From positions 117,311,012 through 117,375,011 of the forward strand of contig NC_135497.1 in assembly GCF_052857255.1 (NCBI RefSeq): 64,000 nucleotides of DNA, written 5' to 3'. The notes under the pieces are model-generated. The model ran no database searches and had not been told where the DNA came from. It saw nothing but the letters and a program-made list of their open reading frames with translations. A program made the translations under genes and the position numbers. The stretch comes from Amblyomma americanum. Its lineage: Eukaryota; Arthropoda; Arachnida; Ixodida; Ixodidae. Shown here in pieces: positions 37,506 to 51,170 of this stretch (positions are counted from its first letter, which is position 1; each line of letters opens with the position of its first letter).

Positions 37506-37521
37506 CCATGGCAGGTGGTAG
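37506..37521. repeat. CCATGGCAGGTGG palindromic module, copy 1
   Basis: This short module recurs at 37915-37937 and, inverted, at 63801-63833. Each copy is self-complementary around the core and is followed by an AGTtaa/AATTGAAT-like sequence. Confidence 0.5.
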
Positions 37522-37760
37522 TGGAATTGAATTGAATTAACTTCAATAAATTTAATTATGTTAATTAAGTTATAATAAGTTATTTCACTAATTCATTAAC
37601 GTCGTACGACTGATGCTGCATATTGCACGGAAGAATACACGGCTACATGGTTAAACCACTGTTACAACACTTTCCGCGGTAAAATTCACGACAGTCACGA
37701 CTTTAAATTAATTCATCGCGAGCTTATTTTGTGCTTTTGACGCGACAGCGTTGAAGGCCC

Positions 37761-38165
37761 CGTTCGTCAGAAAATCTGGCGTCGGCGTTGTGAGCGAAAA
37801 ATTACTGGCGTGGCTCTGGCATGTGGTCCCCAGAGAGCAGCCTAAGAGGCAGGTGGGCCACCTAGGTCACGTGACCTTGCGGCTTCATCAAAACCTGCCC
37901 TGTGAGAAAACTGCCCACCATGGCAGGTGGAAGTTAAATCAATGATTGGTTGCTCGGGAAGAGCATCTTGGGTCTCACAAGCCCCACCGGTGGCAGCACC
38001 TGCCATCGCAGGACAGCGTCGCATCGTTCAACCACTGCACCACTGCGTCAGGAGTGGCATGAGGACTCCCAGGGATCTAATCTATGAATATAAAGCAGAG
38101 AATGGCCTTCTCCGTATACATGGTCGCTATCGCGTCATACCCTTAAGGCGGAGCTTAGGTGTCCC
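37761..38165 (+). repeat. bipartite dispersed repeat, copy 1
   Basis: The 5' end (cagaaaatctggcgtcggcg, then gtgagcgaaaaa) and 3' end (CTTAAGGCGGAGCTTAGG) match the ends of the repeat at 62621-62960. The middle differs. Here it carries a 14-bp perfect palindrome, AGGTCACGTGACCT (37864-37877), and the CCATGGCAGGTGG module (37915-37937). No coding capacity is evident. The class is unknown; a MITE-like element is one possibility. Confidence 0.55.
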
Positions 38166-38169
38166 CTCC

Positions 38170-41100
38170 ATTTTTTCTTTCTTTTTATTTGCCTCGTCGC
38201 ATCCAGTCTACAGAAGTTATACGCATAATCGATAAAAAAAAAACATCGCTCTGGGTGACACCTGGAGCTGTGAATGTTGAAGGTAAACGCAGGGGTGCAA
38301 TTTATGCGCACGTGCCGAAGTGACCAGCGAATGAAGAAATCAGGCTCACCTTGCAGAGTTTTAAAGAAACTCGCGATCTAATTACGCGACAATCAGTACT
38401 TCTAGAGTGCGGGGCATTAAGTTTTCAGTCCGCTGAATTAGGAAGCTCCATGAGCAGCCATAAAACCAAATTTATCTCTTTGCGCGATGATTCAGCAGCA
38501 GCAACAACACCGGAAGCTTATGGTAAGAAGAAGCAGAGTACGACGTGAAAATGAAAGACGCGTATTTTGGTGGCGTTTTCAAGTTATATTTTCGCTGGGA
38601 GAGAGCTCCCTTCGTTTATGGGCGTACGTGAAATCACCGAGGTAGAAATAACACAACTACGCTCTAAGCTTTTCATCTCTTGCGCCTACTTCGAAGCCGG
38701 CGTAAAAAGCAAAACGCAGGAGGAAACGGCCAGGCGGGGGCTGAACGCTTGTCGTTATAATTTTATCTGTGTCGAGATTTTAATCGTGAATTATTCATCA
38801 CCTGTTACCTGAACGTAATCCGCTTGCCGTTGCACACCGCGGCGGCCGCGAGCGCAGCGAGGGGCGGGCTGGCGCCGCACATGCTCGGAATGTTCGCCCG
38901 GCGAGCAGCGGCGCTTTTTAAGGGAAAACGCGTTTGAGGCCTCGCGCTGGGGTAGCCGCGGAGATCGATTACGTTGATCACCAGAGGCGCGGCCCTTGAC
39001 GATTCCACCCCCTTCTCTTTGACCTCGCCGCCCGCCGGGGGTACGCGTGCACTTTATGGATGAATGCTCAGTCGTTATCATTTTTGACCACGGTGTATGC
39101 AGGCCGTCGTTAGTGCACGCAGGGCGGCCAAATGCCACGCCGGCAAAGTGGGGTGAAGGGGGCGACTCATTAGAGCAAAAAGGCTGTGCCCCTCGTCGGC
39201 GTCCAGCTGCGCACGGAGCCACTGAAGCGCGTTCAAGTTTTTAGAGTTTGAATATAAATTGGGATCACGTATGCGGGCATCGGCGGCGAATACAACAGAA
39301 TGGACAGCGACGTGGCCAGTGTTGCGCATCTAGGCGCCGCCCCCTCCTAACCCCCCCCCCCCCCCCCCTTACTTCTGATCGCCCCGCTCCCAAGCACGAT
39401 GCTCGGGCGACGCGCGTGCGATGCTTTAGCAGCCGTTAATGAATATTCAATGAGTTTAGGACTGTAATAAAATTGAGCGCTGGCCTTTTTTGCGCGCGTT
39501 CAATTACAAGGGTGCCAACATAGGCCGGAACACGCGATTACCGAAATTGTCCTGCGCGCCGCTTTTCTTTTTACTGTCGTGAGTAGGCCAATTAATTTGC
39601 CCCTTGCTCGCCGCGATACGCGCGCACTTTTCTTCCAACGGGACAAAGATTTAGGGCCGCGGGCACGCAATAAGCCAGATTTTTTGCCGCATCAGAGCGA
39701 GCGGTGCGCTGCACACAAGCGCACATGTTTCTTTCTTTTCTTGTATTTGTTTTATTGCAACGTCTGTCTTTTCTTTTAACGCCTTCCGTTTAACGCTTCG
39801 GTTAAATCGTGTCTTCGTGCGTGTGCTAATCTGACTGTGCCTAATGACCGGTGCTCGATTCGGCTATGTCCTCAAGCAGTTCTAGCAAAAATCAGCAGCG
39901 GCGCAATTTGGTTCGCTGGTGATGTCTCTGGCGAGAAAGCTGGTCGAATACGGACGCGAGACTCAGCCGCACCAAGCAGTGTTCCGAAATACTGCGGCTC
40001 CACTCGGGAAGTTTTACGAGTATTTGTCAGGCAGTTGCTATTGAAATGCAACGAGTGTCTCCTACCTGCGACAGTGTGTTTACTGAGCTCGGGCAGTTTG
40101 TCCCGCGTGGACGGAAATCATGGGGCCGAGTGGGTGCTTTCAGTGTTCAACGAGAACCCCCCCCCACACACACACATTTTTTTTTTAGCAGCGCGGCAAC
40201 ACACAATTGTTAGCGCCCCAAAAGCGGAAGAAACCTGCTCACCCGGCACTTTCAGAAGACACGCGTAGGATTCTCAGGCTATGCCGCCTGTACGTAGCGC
40301 TGACAAGTGAGTCGATCCCCAAGCCACGGATTTCAGCTCGACTGACATTTTATCTTAATTTGAGGAAGCCGATGGATCATTCTTATCTGAACTGCTGTCT
40401 CCGTGGTTGGCGTTTAGGTAACGGGGCTGGGTGTGAACGCTTCCTTACTAATGCTCGCAAGCGGACTGAGGAATCCCGAGCGAGACCGAAATTTATTTCA
40501 GAGTTGCGTTTTCTAATAAGACTTGCACTCTTTCAGAGAGTAGCAGACCGTTTATTAAAGCTTACTAGTTCGATCTTTTTTTTAATGAGGCACCTGTACT
40601 TAGGTGTTGCCTTGCTGTTACGATCGTGCCTTATTTTCCAGCAAGGGCCTGCAAATACAGGCTGGCGCAACTCGCGGAATAGCTAACTCCTATTCGCGTT
40701 CTCCTCGCTGGCACCTATCGTATCATCTCCCATGGGAAGTAAAAAAGCGGCATTGTATATGTGATAAAAAACGAACACTTTCCATTTTTGCGCTCCCTTA
40801 ACCAAGAACCGTTTTGGAAGCATGAGCGTCGTTGCCATTATTCCGTAATTAATGTGGGACGCTGTTATCGGCGCTCTTTCCAATTTTCGTAAACTAATGT
40901 GGCACTGCGTTCCTTCTAAAGCGGAAGGTGCAGACTTTTTAAAAGAAAGGCCGCTTAAAGAAACGCCTCGAAGTGGCATCGTATTGCACTTAGTCTAGAC
41001 TAAGAGGAAATGGCGTGATAAAGGTCATAGCTCGCTACCGGTGCACTTTCAATTTCCAGAGCACGCCACAATGCGCACGCCCCGTTGGCAAGCATACAAG

Positions 41101-42253
41101 CTGAAGCGAGTAAAGTATTGATAGTATAATGTGATAACGGCGTCTTAAGTGTGCGGTAGAGACGTGCATTCAAAAGCACATCGCTCAAAACAATGTCTGC
41201 AGAGATCTTTGTTCCTGAAAGTGTCAAAGGTTCCTGTCGCGCGCCAAGCACGTTAGACTCCGGGAATTTAGAAGCCGCTGGCATGTTTTGCCTAACGTAG
41301 CGAAGATAAAGCTGCTCCAGCTGCCTCTACAATGTTTCAGGCTCTATACAGGAAAAGCGCAGCAGCGTTTTTATAGGTGTATACAATACAAAGCGTGGGT
41401 GAGAAGGTTGCTGGAACAAAACGTGGGAGGTAAGCAGCGGGAAAAGACCAGCATTCACCCTATACTGACTTGCCAGATCATTGAACGAAGCTCTTGGTGG
41501 TTGGCCACTTGATCGCCGCAGTAGACTGGAACGCGTATTTTCCTCAAGGGTGTTATCACCTGTGGAGAAGGGCGCCACGCTAGGTTTCAACCATCCGCTT
41601 AATGATAGTGATCTTTAGGGTTTATTGAAGGGGCAAGATGTTGGTGCTGTAAATTCCGCAAATACAGGATTTCCACGTAACAGCTTAGAAAAAAACGCGT
41701 CGCTGTAATCGCAGCCTTAATTCGAGGCGTTAGACTGGTGTCAGTGCCATGGTTGTACGCTTGTACCCAACGTTCGCCGCAAGAAGTCTGGCAAAACGAG
41801 GCAAAAAGAAAAAATCATGACCTTTGAATGCGAATATCTCGATATAAAATGCTCCCTCGGGTTTCAAATCAACCGAGATATACGTCAGAACAACCGCACT
41901 TTGGCGCTATGAAAGCTTAGTGGAATCGCTTTTGGCGCCTCTGACATGGAGCCACTTATGAGTAAGAACCCACCGCGCATTTAACAGGGGCAAAAGTATC
42001 GACCCTGTCAAGATGTGCAATGGTGCTGTCAAAATTATCCTTCAGATGGCAGTGTTGAAGACGGGCGAAGCATGCAGTCATCATCGTTATGTCTTATTCA
42101 CCTCTTCTCACGCGCTCAGCTCCATTTTGCCTTAGTTACTTCGCCCTCAGTATACATGGTACTTGACTCCAGTTTTCGCAGTGTTGGTCACTGCGCACGT
42201 TGCCGACGTATTACATTTTAATAAGGTGGAACTTTGGGCTGGTTGATGCATCG
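38170..42253. other. intronic; no gene recognised
   Basis: A CpG-rich block lies at about 38.8-39.45 kb, ending in a poly-C run near 39350-39368. Open frames are short and unrecognised. Confidence 0.45.
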
Positions 42254-42381
42254 CTTTTGAAAAAGACATAGCGCATGAAGACAGTACAGTGCAGAGACGA
42301 CACAGGACGAGCGCTATATAGCGCTCATCCTGTGTTGTCTCTGCACTGTCCAGTCTTCATGCGCTATGTCTTTTTCAAAAG
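42254..42381. mobile_element. 128-bp near-perfect palindrome (miniature foldback element)
   Basis: Arms of 64 bp meet without a loop at GCGCTATATAGCGC. The left arm starts CTTTTGAAAAAGACATAGCG and the right arm ends with its exact complement. The arms differ at only about five positions. The 12-mer GTATTACATTTT lies at the right edge and again about 35 bp left of the palindrome, possibly part of a flanking duplication. There is no coding capacity. Confidence 0.8.
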
Positions 42382-45300
42382 TATTACATTTTGAACTTTG
42401 AACTTAAAGTGGAACTTGAGCTAAAGCGCCAAAAAATGCGACGAACCACTCGCATGATAGCGCCTGACATGCAGTCAGACGAGCCTAGATATTTTACTTT
42501 GAAGCTGCGAATGGTCGCACGGCGGGGAACTTTGTGCACTGCGTAGCCAATGGCGCTGCGAGCCGTGATCTTGATTTAAAAGCTTGCGCTCACCCCTGTG
42601 TTCAGCACCTTCCTGAGGGCTTGCTGACCGATCCTGCGTGGTCGCCTTATACGTAGTCACGCGTTGTTACGTAACAGAATACGCAACCACGAAAAATGCG
42701 TGGTCACAGACATTTTGAGCGAGGCGGCCGTAGTGTGAAGGTAAGAAAAGAAGAGATAGCTTGGTTTCCCGCTCAACACAAGCAGATGACGCAAACGGCG
42801 CGTGAAGCCCGCTTATCACATTCCGCCTCGCTCTGCGGTTCGCGCGGTCTTTAATGTGATAACCGCGTCGGGTGGATGGCGCCAGGTATTGTGCCACTCT
42901 GAGGGAGACAGCCCGCACGGCCGACGAAGAAGGAAGCAGAGAGCGGTAATGGGGGAGAGGAGGGTGGGTGCGACGAGCGGACCGGTGCACTGGCCGAGTC
43001 GCAACTCGTGCCGCTCATTCCATCGCGCCGTATTCGAAGTATGCCGCTAACGAGCACCTTTTACCGAGTCCGAAATGTCCTTTGCAAGCGCAAACATTCT
43101 GAACACCGTGAAATGTGCAGAATAAATTGGCATTTTGTGATTCCATTCTTTTCATAGTGTCCGATCTGGGGAACTGGGGGGATTAAGGAATAATGAGCAT
43201 GTTCTGTGCGACTGACACGAGAGTGACGCGCTGTCGCTAATGCCCATAGTAATGTGTTGAGAAGAAACTGACAGCTGGCTGAAATGTCGCAAAATAGCAG
43301 CGAAGTAATTCTTGCAAGAGCCCGTTCGCACGAACTGATGGGGGTTTGTGCATAATAAAACAGTCGGACGGAAGTTACTCGCAGTCATGCATAGATTTGG
43401 GCCAAATTCGGTGGGTGTGGATGAATTTAGATTGACGCCTCATTCTTTCTTGGTGGAAGTATAATAGCCTTCCATGGACACATGTGAGGCGTCAAGGAGA
43501 ACAGGTAGTTCCACGCTTCCTTCTTAATTGCAGTGAATTCAAGAGAATGTTTTTGGTCAAATAAAATGTGCGGCGATTTTACTGCTTGATATGATCCGCA
43601 CTCGAGAAATTATTTGTATTATGCAGCATCAAGGCAGCCGCACTGGTTTATTCTACGTTGACACGCACAGATTTTGCGAAGTTAACTAAAACTCTTCAAC
43701 CTAACTTACGAACGTTGCCATGAATTACTTGTGACAGAACTGTTTCACATCTGCCGCTGCGTCTGGCGGCGAAAATTTTTAGACAAAATAGTCGTTTTTA
43801 TTGCAATAAATAAAAAAAATTTCTTGATCAATATTTATCCGCTAATAGCTACTAAAATGAAAGCAAAAAAAAACGACAGCTGTGAAGGGCAAGGGGCACA
43901 ATATATGCGCTCTGGTATCTGGATTCCCGCTAGCAGTTATCAGTGCAAGCTATAATTACACACAGGTTTGTCGATACAATTATTCTGCCAGAAGGTTGAA
44001 AAGTAAAATTTTAATCAATCATTAACCATGGAAACGCGGCATTTATGCACTATAAAACGCCTTTACGGACTAGTTCGTCTAGGCCGATCGAAGAAGATGA
44101 AACTTGCCTGTGGTGTCGTTTCTTCATGTGCTTCTTATGTCCGCCTCCTTTAGCGTATCGTTGCTTTGCGTGACGTATGCATAATCCTTTTGTAGACACT
44201 TCTTTCTACCACTGAACTATACTTTTCGCTACCAAAGGAGACAACGAAACGAATTGTGGGGACTAATATGGGCGGGAAAATTCTAAAAGACTCCCTATTC
44301 GAAGCACCAGTTGCGTTAGTACTTCCGCCGAGCGCAGATATGTTCCTCCGACGCTCAGAAAGCCTGGTTGAAGAATGCAGATCGTGAACTGTGCCTCCAG
44401 ATCCTTTGTGGACACGCGGCGTCGCGACGTTTTGTCTCCGCCGGCTCGCGTTTATCACGGCGGTGGCCCCCCGGGGACCCTGAAAAGACCTATCGGCGCT
44501 TTCAACACTGACTCCGCGGGCTGCTCTCGTTACCCAGGTTCAGCCGGTGAATCGCTGTTCCTCCCGCGAGCGGGCTACCTTCATCATTAAAGCAGGGGAG
44601 AAAGCCACAAAGCCGTCCTATTAGGTGCACGCGCTGTGAACGGGGCCCAGACAGAGCGCTTCAAGAGCTGAGAGGTCGCCCTCTCAATGGCCTAGAAATG
44701 AACCTCTCTTTCCTTCCTCTTCGCTTCTGCATTTTTCTTTACTTGCTCTGCAAGGCTGCTGTCTTTGTGTGCTTCCTTCGCTTGCTGCAATTTGAAGGCA
44801 ATGATGCGGCAAGCGCACGGAGCACGGGCTCTGATTCCACGCAGCAAAGACGCTTTGGATCCACGGCTCGGGTCCTTTTCCTCTCCTGCGGTCGGCTGTG
44901 GGTAATCGGCTTACGAGTGGTATTGCGGAGAACGCTACCTTGTTGGAGCTCTTGAATTATCCACGTAAAACTCTGCCACGTACGAGGAGAGGCGGGTGGG
45001 GGGGAAGGCGGTCGAGCGTCAATGGCTTCCTCTCTTTCTAGGGCTTTTCTTTTTTTGTGTGTGTCTACTCTCTGTCGCCCCTGTTCCAGCGCTCTCATTG
45101 GGACACTTAAAAGCACTAAAGTTGATCTGGTCCCTTCATTCTTGTGTCGCTGTGGTTATAACGACGTTTGCTTGAGTGGACGCGTGCTTCATAAGAATAG
45201 GTTTTGAATGTTTTTTTGTTTCTCTGTTAAGGCACCCATTGTCTACACCAGATTTGTTTTCTACAGTGCTAAGAGCCGAAGTCTAGTTGCGCCTTGTGAT

Positions 45301-45584
45301 GGAGGTAAAATATGGAAGTTCTTTGTCTATAACGTTTCAACATCTGTACCAGAAATACAAGTCCATAGGGCAGCTTTGAGAGCGCTAGTGACTAAAATGA
45401 TACCCAAGCAAAACAAGGGTATCAAAACATTTTCGTACAGGCTTTGTGTATTCTGTTGTACGGCTTAAGTAAGAGTGTTTTATGTATGTCTGATTCGTTG
45501 GTCCGGTGAATGATTTGCTGAGAGCAGCTCTATATAGGTGGAACTCTCTGCAATCCGGATATTTAGCCTATTTATTTACAACAA
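42382..45584. other. intronic; no gene recognised
   Basis: Mixed composition, with GC-rich patches near 42.8 and 44.4 kb. No domains, exons or RNA genes were recognised. Confidence 0.45.
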
Positions 45585-46400
45585 CCCTAGGGCCCCACTC
45601 CGGGGTATTGCACTCACAGTGAGTACCAAACATAAAACGGCAGGGCTACAGTCAAGATAAAGCGGAACAAAATGCGTAAAAATTATTTAAGGGCGCCAGG
45701 TTACTTGCCAGCTCATTCCAGAATGTAATACCAAAAAGCAGGGCTGAGTGTCTGAACAAGCTCGTCCTGCAAAAGCACAGCGATACTTCCAATGGATGAT
45801 CAGTGCGTTGCAAGATATGTGAAAACCGGCGAATCTGCTCGAGTCGAGAAGTAAAAGTGCTATGTGTAAAGTTTGCAGATGTATGGAGTAAAGAATGTTT
45901 CGTCATTGCTGAAGTACATGAAGTATCGAGGACTTTCGGAGCTCTGTAACACTGTCGCCCGTGTAGTTGATTAGCATGGAACGAATTGCATGATTCTGCA
46001 ATGCTTCCAGTGACTGTGTTAAATAAGCTTGACGTGGATTCTATATGACAGAGACATATATAAACTGCTGGTATGAATAGAGATTTGTACAACAGAAGCT
46101 CAGCGTAAGCCGCAGCCATGAAAAATATTTTTTGAGCTGGTCACAGTGTTTTACTCCTGTTGGTGGCGATGTATTCTGTGTGCTTATTTCATTTTAAGTT
46201 AGTCTAGATGATAACAACGGGGTATTTTAAGTTTTCTAGGCGCTCAATGGAAGTATGTTTTATGCTATACGAAAAAAAAATGTTTGAGTGATGTGCAGTG
46301 AATTCCATTATTTAAGTCTTATTAAAATTAATGTGCAATAGCCATACGCCACACTGCGATAATAATCCCCTTTCCTCACATTCACCACAATTGATTTAAT
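45585..46400 (-). mobile_element. CR1/jockey-group LINE, decayed RT C-terminal part
   Basis: Frame-shifted minus-strand translation gives KTYFH then RKLKIPRCYHL (a degenerate ...ERLENLKYLGV region), followed by a 155-codon open stretch with LLYKSLFIPAVYICLC and ITFWNELASNLAPLN. The order matches the region beyond the palm in CR1/L2/jockey-group reverse transcriptases (YLGV, then Y.S.I.P.L.Y, then WN.LP). The 3' flank (45560-45600) is T-rich on the plus strand. The catalytic centre is missing and stops are frequent. Confidence 0.6.
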
Positions 46401-48560
46401 ATCATTCAGATGTAGAACGTAAACAGAGCTTGTTTGCGTGACCTAATGTAATGACTGTGACCGACAGAGTGTTATGAAATCAGGAGGGCAGTTGCGTTTT
46501 GCGCAAACATCGCAGCTAAGTGCTTGTACGTGGGCAGGGTATTGCTGCCAAACACCACAGAGCACATTGATATCGGAATCATGTTCCCTTTTATTATTTA
46601 TTATGACATCACGCGTACCATTGACAATGACTCCAGCACGCTTCTTTACACTCATGGCATGTCGCGCGACTAACTGCTGAGAAGTTTTTGGCGCACGGAT
46701 TAAAACGAAAAGATTTCACTGAGAAGTAGTAAGGAGTCTGTGGCGCTAGCGACCTTTTTGAGCATTAGGAGAAGTATGCTGGCTTCACCATGGCGCAAAG
46801 TTGACAGAACGGTCATGAGATAAAATAATCGCGCTTCATTCAGTGTCCGCGGCACCAACCTATTTAGCACGTAGAACGTTAAGCAACATGCATGTTTTTT
46901 TTTTTGTAAAATTTACAGCAGTGCTTGCCTGTGGCTTATTTGGAATACCTTACTTGTTCCTCTATTTTCCAGGGGCCGTACTTGACGAAGACAATTTTGC
47001 TTTTTCATTATTTTATCCGTTTCTGATTGAACGCTACGCTTGCAATACCAGAGGCATTAAACGACAAAACTTGCTGGTTGTAAACAATAAAGTTACTGGC
47101 GGCAGATGCCAGACATAACGGATAAAAAAATGAATCGGGGGATTAATTGTTGCAAAATACGGCCCCAGATTTTCTTGTATCTAAATGCGGCAGGTGGTTC
47201 AGAAACACGAGGAAAATATCATCGTTTCAGCCAAACACATATGAGTATTTAAAAATCAGTAGCGCAAAAACAAATGCGGTAATGTTTATATTGTGATTTC
47301 CTCCTTAAATAGGGCTGCCTAAGTGTATTTTTTTAATGTCATTTAAGAGTGACGGGCTTTGAGTCAGGATTCAGATGCTAGGTTTCAACAGTCGGCTTGA
47401 AGGAACATCGCGTCCAGGTCAACCTATAAAAACAGTTCTCACTTCGTATTGTTGTAATACTTATTTATGTGCTTATGAATGCCCATCCTGTTTTCAAAAA
47501 CGTGCCGCAAAGATGAAAACAGTTTCAAAGCAATAAAACAGATGAATATTAACTTTGGGGCTATAATTATTCAAAAGTTTCTGGGACACTGTGTATTATG
47601 ATAAAGTCTACATTGTTTTGTGGGAACGGAGTTGCATTCATTCAAATCTTTCCTTTTTTCTCCTTCTCCTATACCTTTGTTAGTGTTATTTGACACCCAT
47701 TGACTAGAATAATATTGCAGTGGCACTAGCGCGCAAAATTGACGGACCTAAATCTCAACTTCTTATCTATCGGTGCACTAAATTGTTAATTTCTGGCGCA
47801 ATAGTCTCTGCTGCTTTTTCTGTGACTTCTTAGAACATTCTTTATTATATTAGCAGGTGTGGGCTTTTCAGCTACAGGAGCCACTGAGGTGAACCGGCAT
47901 CCGTATTCCGCCTTTAGCCACTCACCTACAATTATATTTCTTATCTGAACTATTTAAATATCAAAACATGTCAGTGCTTGCACAGCGCCGTGAAAATTAA
48001 TTCATATCGTTAATTTGGATAGGGAGAACTACGATGATCACAATAACGCACAAAACATTGTTCAAGAAACAGGACTGCGTATACTTTAGCAGAAAACTGC
48101 GCTTTTGACTATAGCGAGCCTGCAGAAGAGCGGCAATAAGTTTGACGCATCTCTTTATAGAGTAATTCATGTGTATTCAAGTGGTATCTCTTTGCAGTTC
48201 GTGAGAAATTGTTTCGTGCCAATTTAATTCCGGAGTATCTATCATTGTTGCTAACTATAAAAGGTAATAGATAAATATTTCATTTCTGGCACATTCTAAC
48301 AGTCAAAGTGGCATAGTTTTTCTTCTGTTCTCTATCCAGCTATGCATCCCCGCAGACAGTGGCATCATGCTGTGTGTCATTTATCCGTGTACGAAACGCC
48401 AACTCCTACTTACATTGACAATCCGTGCTTAGGAAGAATGCATTTTTATTATTGTCTAATTGTATTAAGTGCACACAAAAAGAGCATTTTTCAAATGTCT
48501 GAACTATGTTGCTAGATAAAGGGATAAGTGGGTAACACGGATCATCCCATCATCGCCACA
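46401..48560. other. intronic AT-rich DNA; no gene recognised
   Basis: Long AT-rich stretch with almost no open frames. Nothing was recognised. Confidence 0.55.
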
Positions 48561-48564
48561 TAAT

Positions 48565-48660
48565 AATAATAATTGGTTTTTTGGGGAAAGGAAATGGCGC
48601 AGTATCTGTCTCATATATCTTTGGACACCTGAACCGCGCCGTAAGGGAAGGGATAAAGGA
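48565..48660 (+). repeat. repeat with the GGACACCTGAACCGCGCC module
   Basis: It contains AAATGGCGCAgtaTCT and then GGACACCTGAACCGCGCCG and TAAGGGAAGGGA (48623-48653). The same two blocks occur in the same order at about 62667-62705, so this is a shared dispersed-repeat module. Confidence 0.55.
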
Positions 48661-48683
48661 GGGAGTGAAAGAAAGGAAGAATA

Positions 48684-48768
48684 GGTGCCGTAGTGGAGGG
48701 CTCCGGAATAATTTCGACCACCTGGGGATCTTTAACGTGCACTGACATCGCAGTTCCTCCTGTAAAGC
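48684..48768 (-). mobile_element. Ruka-like SINE, partial
   Basis: GCCGTAGTGGAGGGCTCCGG, TTCGACCACCTGGGGATC and TTTAACGTGCACTGACATCG are the reversed central and 3' body of the Ruka-like family. The head is absent. Confidence 0.7.
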
Positions 48769-49329
48769 GGGCTTTTTGTCAGTAGAGCGTTACAGTGGAA
48801 AAGCCATTTTTCGAGGCGCGAAGAACACCGGAACATTTGTTCCCGTAAATATTCTTCAGCAGATTACTGAGTAACACAAGAATTGGTACACTTAGTTACA
48901 ACTCACACCTATTTATAACCTGAACGGTTACCACCCGTAACCGTTTATTAATGAAAGTCCAGGTGCGTGCACATTTTTTTTTTCGGTGGTGGGGAGCCTC
49001 ATGCGATGCTTACTGTCTCGCTACAGCTTGAATTATAGTACCAAGTGTTTGAAAGGAAGCACTGTCCGAGTTCCTAAACATGTCGTTCAGTGCATGCTAA
49101 TATAACTAGGATATAATTTTCTTAGATAACCAGCACGGCTTGTTCTTCTTGAAGGGCGGGCAGCTGTGCGGACGCTTTTTTTGTTTAAGTTAGTGTAACT
49201 GGGTGTTATTCAAAAAGCACGCTTCCTTTTTGACCAGCCACCCGAAATAAGAGCCTAAAGAAATTCTGGGAATATTTCCGCGGTTCCTAAACGTAGCGTA
49301 GTTCTGACCGTTTTCAATAGCAAAATGAT

Positions 49330-49545
49330 ATGTTGGGTTTTAGGTCCCGACGCAGTACGTGGCGTTTGAGAGACGCCGTAGTGGAGTCCTCCAGATAAAG
49401 TTCGACCTTCTGAAGCTGTGTAAAGTGAACTAAGGTATCGTACAGGACACGGGCGCTTTTACTACTCGCCCCCATAATATCGCGTGGCTCCGTGCTCGGC
49501 AGCAGGACTGCCTGATCGGCCCTGTCACCAAGGCGGGTTCAAGAT
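49330..49545 (-). mobile_element. Ruka-like SINE, strongly diverged
   Basis: AGACGCCGTAGTGGAGTCCT and AAGTTCGACCTTCTG match the reversed body, and the right end (GCTCGGCAGCAGGACTGCC, then GGCGGGTTC) matches a decayed head. It is the most diverged copy and probably the oldest. Confidence 0.6.
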
Positions 49546-51164
49546 TAGTGGGAGGTTGTCCTCGTACGCGCAAAGTGCAATATACAGAAATACATTGAGA
49601 CAATTTTTGTTCTAATGCGTTCTATTACTGTTGTTCCGTCTGAACGTTTTAAACAAGCTTTAACCGTCACTTATTTTCTCTCTCTTTTTTTTTACCTTAC
49701 GTAAAAAGAGTGGACCTGCTGTAATCGAGCCCTTCACTAAAGCACCACGTAAGTTTCTGATCACAGGTTTGCAATTACCTTTTTCTTACAACACGAATAT
49801 ATTTTCTTGACCGCATGAATTGTGTACAAGGAAAACCAATAATTATTCCCATCGTTCCGTTAGAATGCGATATCATAGAATAAACTTGGCGATGAATTCT
49901 AGAAACAAAACTATACCGACTGCAGCACTGTAATTTTAGTCATAGAAAATGTGTGCACCCTGAGGATGTTCAACTTGTACACTTTTGCAGGTTTATAGAT
50001 TAAAAACTGTCATGTCGGACAACTTTTCGAAGGCCGTATTTATTTTTTACTAAAAATGCGTAGACCTTCTAAAATTGCGTTCATAGATTAAGAATTTTAA
50101 CTCACAGTACACTGCGCCAAAGCGAAGACTACATTGCGATTCTTTCATCAGCCATTCTTTTTGTAGTGAGTGACAGGCGACTCCGCAAGACTTCTTACTT
50201 ATTCCTCTATAGCTTCACAAACTAGAAAGGCGGTTCTGATCACTCACAATAATTTAACACTCCTCATTCGACTACGCAGACCTTATCAATAAAATGTGTC
50301 CTCTTGTGGTCGACAATTTTCTGAGCTCCAATACATCAGTAGCCCATTTCATTAAGCATTGCCATCGTTCTAGGGGCCTCTTAGATGCTATTTACAACTG
50401 GCTATATTTTAAGCGAAAAATTGTTTCGTGTTGTAGAATCTACAGTAAAACTGCTGCTCTTTTAATCCTGAAAAATTTATGCCGTCATACTCATAAGGCG
50501 GACACATTTAGACATACAGTTTTGTCTGCGGATGCGCACAATTCCTTAACGGTATACGCAATGCTTTACACCACTCAACAAGTGGCGCCACATTTGAAAT
50601 TACATTAAATGTGGCTTTTTAACAAACGGAGATTGAGCTCTTTACCTCGGGTTGTCATCTTTGATTTGAGCTGTTAACATTACTTATATGCATCCGCAAC
50701 GACAGCCTTGCAAAAAGCCACCTTAATGCTGCCAAGCTTCTGAAAAGGCGTGTCATGCTCGCCACGACTCGGTTTTCTACTCGTACGACGCGCAACGGAA
50801 CACAACCTTAGCTAATATTCGCCTTACGCCCGACCACTCCAAAACTGCTTCCTTCCATGTACTTTGCTACTTTGACAGCTTATGTGTCACCGACGACAAC
50901 GTTTTCCTTCCGCTTGCGGACATATGGGTCAATGGTAGCGTCGCGCGTCTGAGGCCGGGCTGGATTTGTTTGTCCCTGTTGCGAGACCGGTCTCGCTGCC
51001 GATCGCGACGAGTCGTTGTCACTCAGCGCGCTATCGCCGTCGTGCCGGCCACACGTGGCGACGTTGTTGCGGGGCCCTTCGGCGTCAAGGGAGGCCCTTG
51101 ACGCGGAAGCGTCCCACGGGGGCGGCGCGTGTGCGCGCGTGGCCGGCGGCGTGGCACGCGGTCC
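49546..51164. other. intronic sequence next to scratch exon 1
   Basis: AT-rich DNA to about 50.9 kb, then CpG-rich DNA leading into exon 1. No extra exon was recognised. Confidence 0.5.
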
Positions 51165-51170
51165 ACTCAC

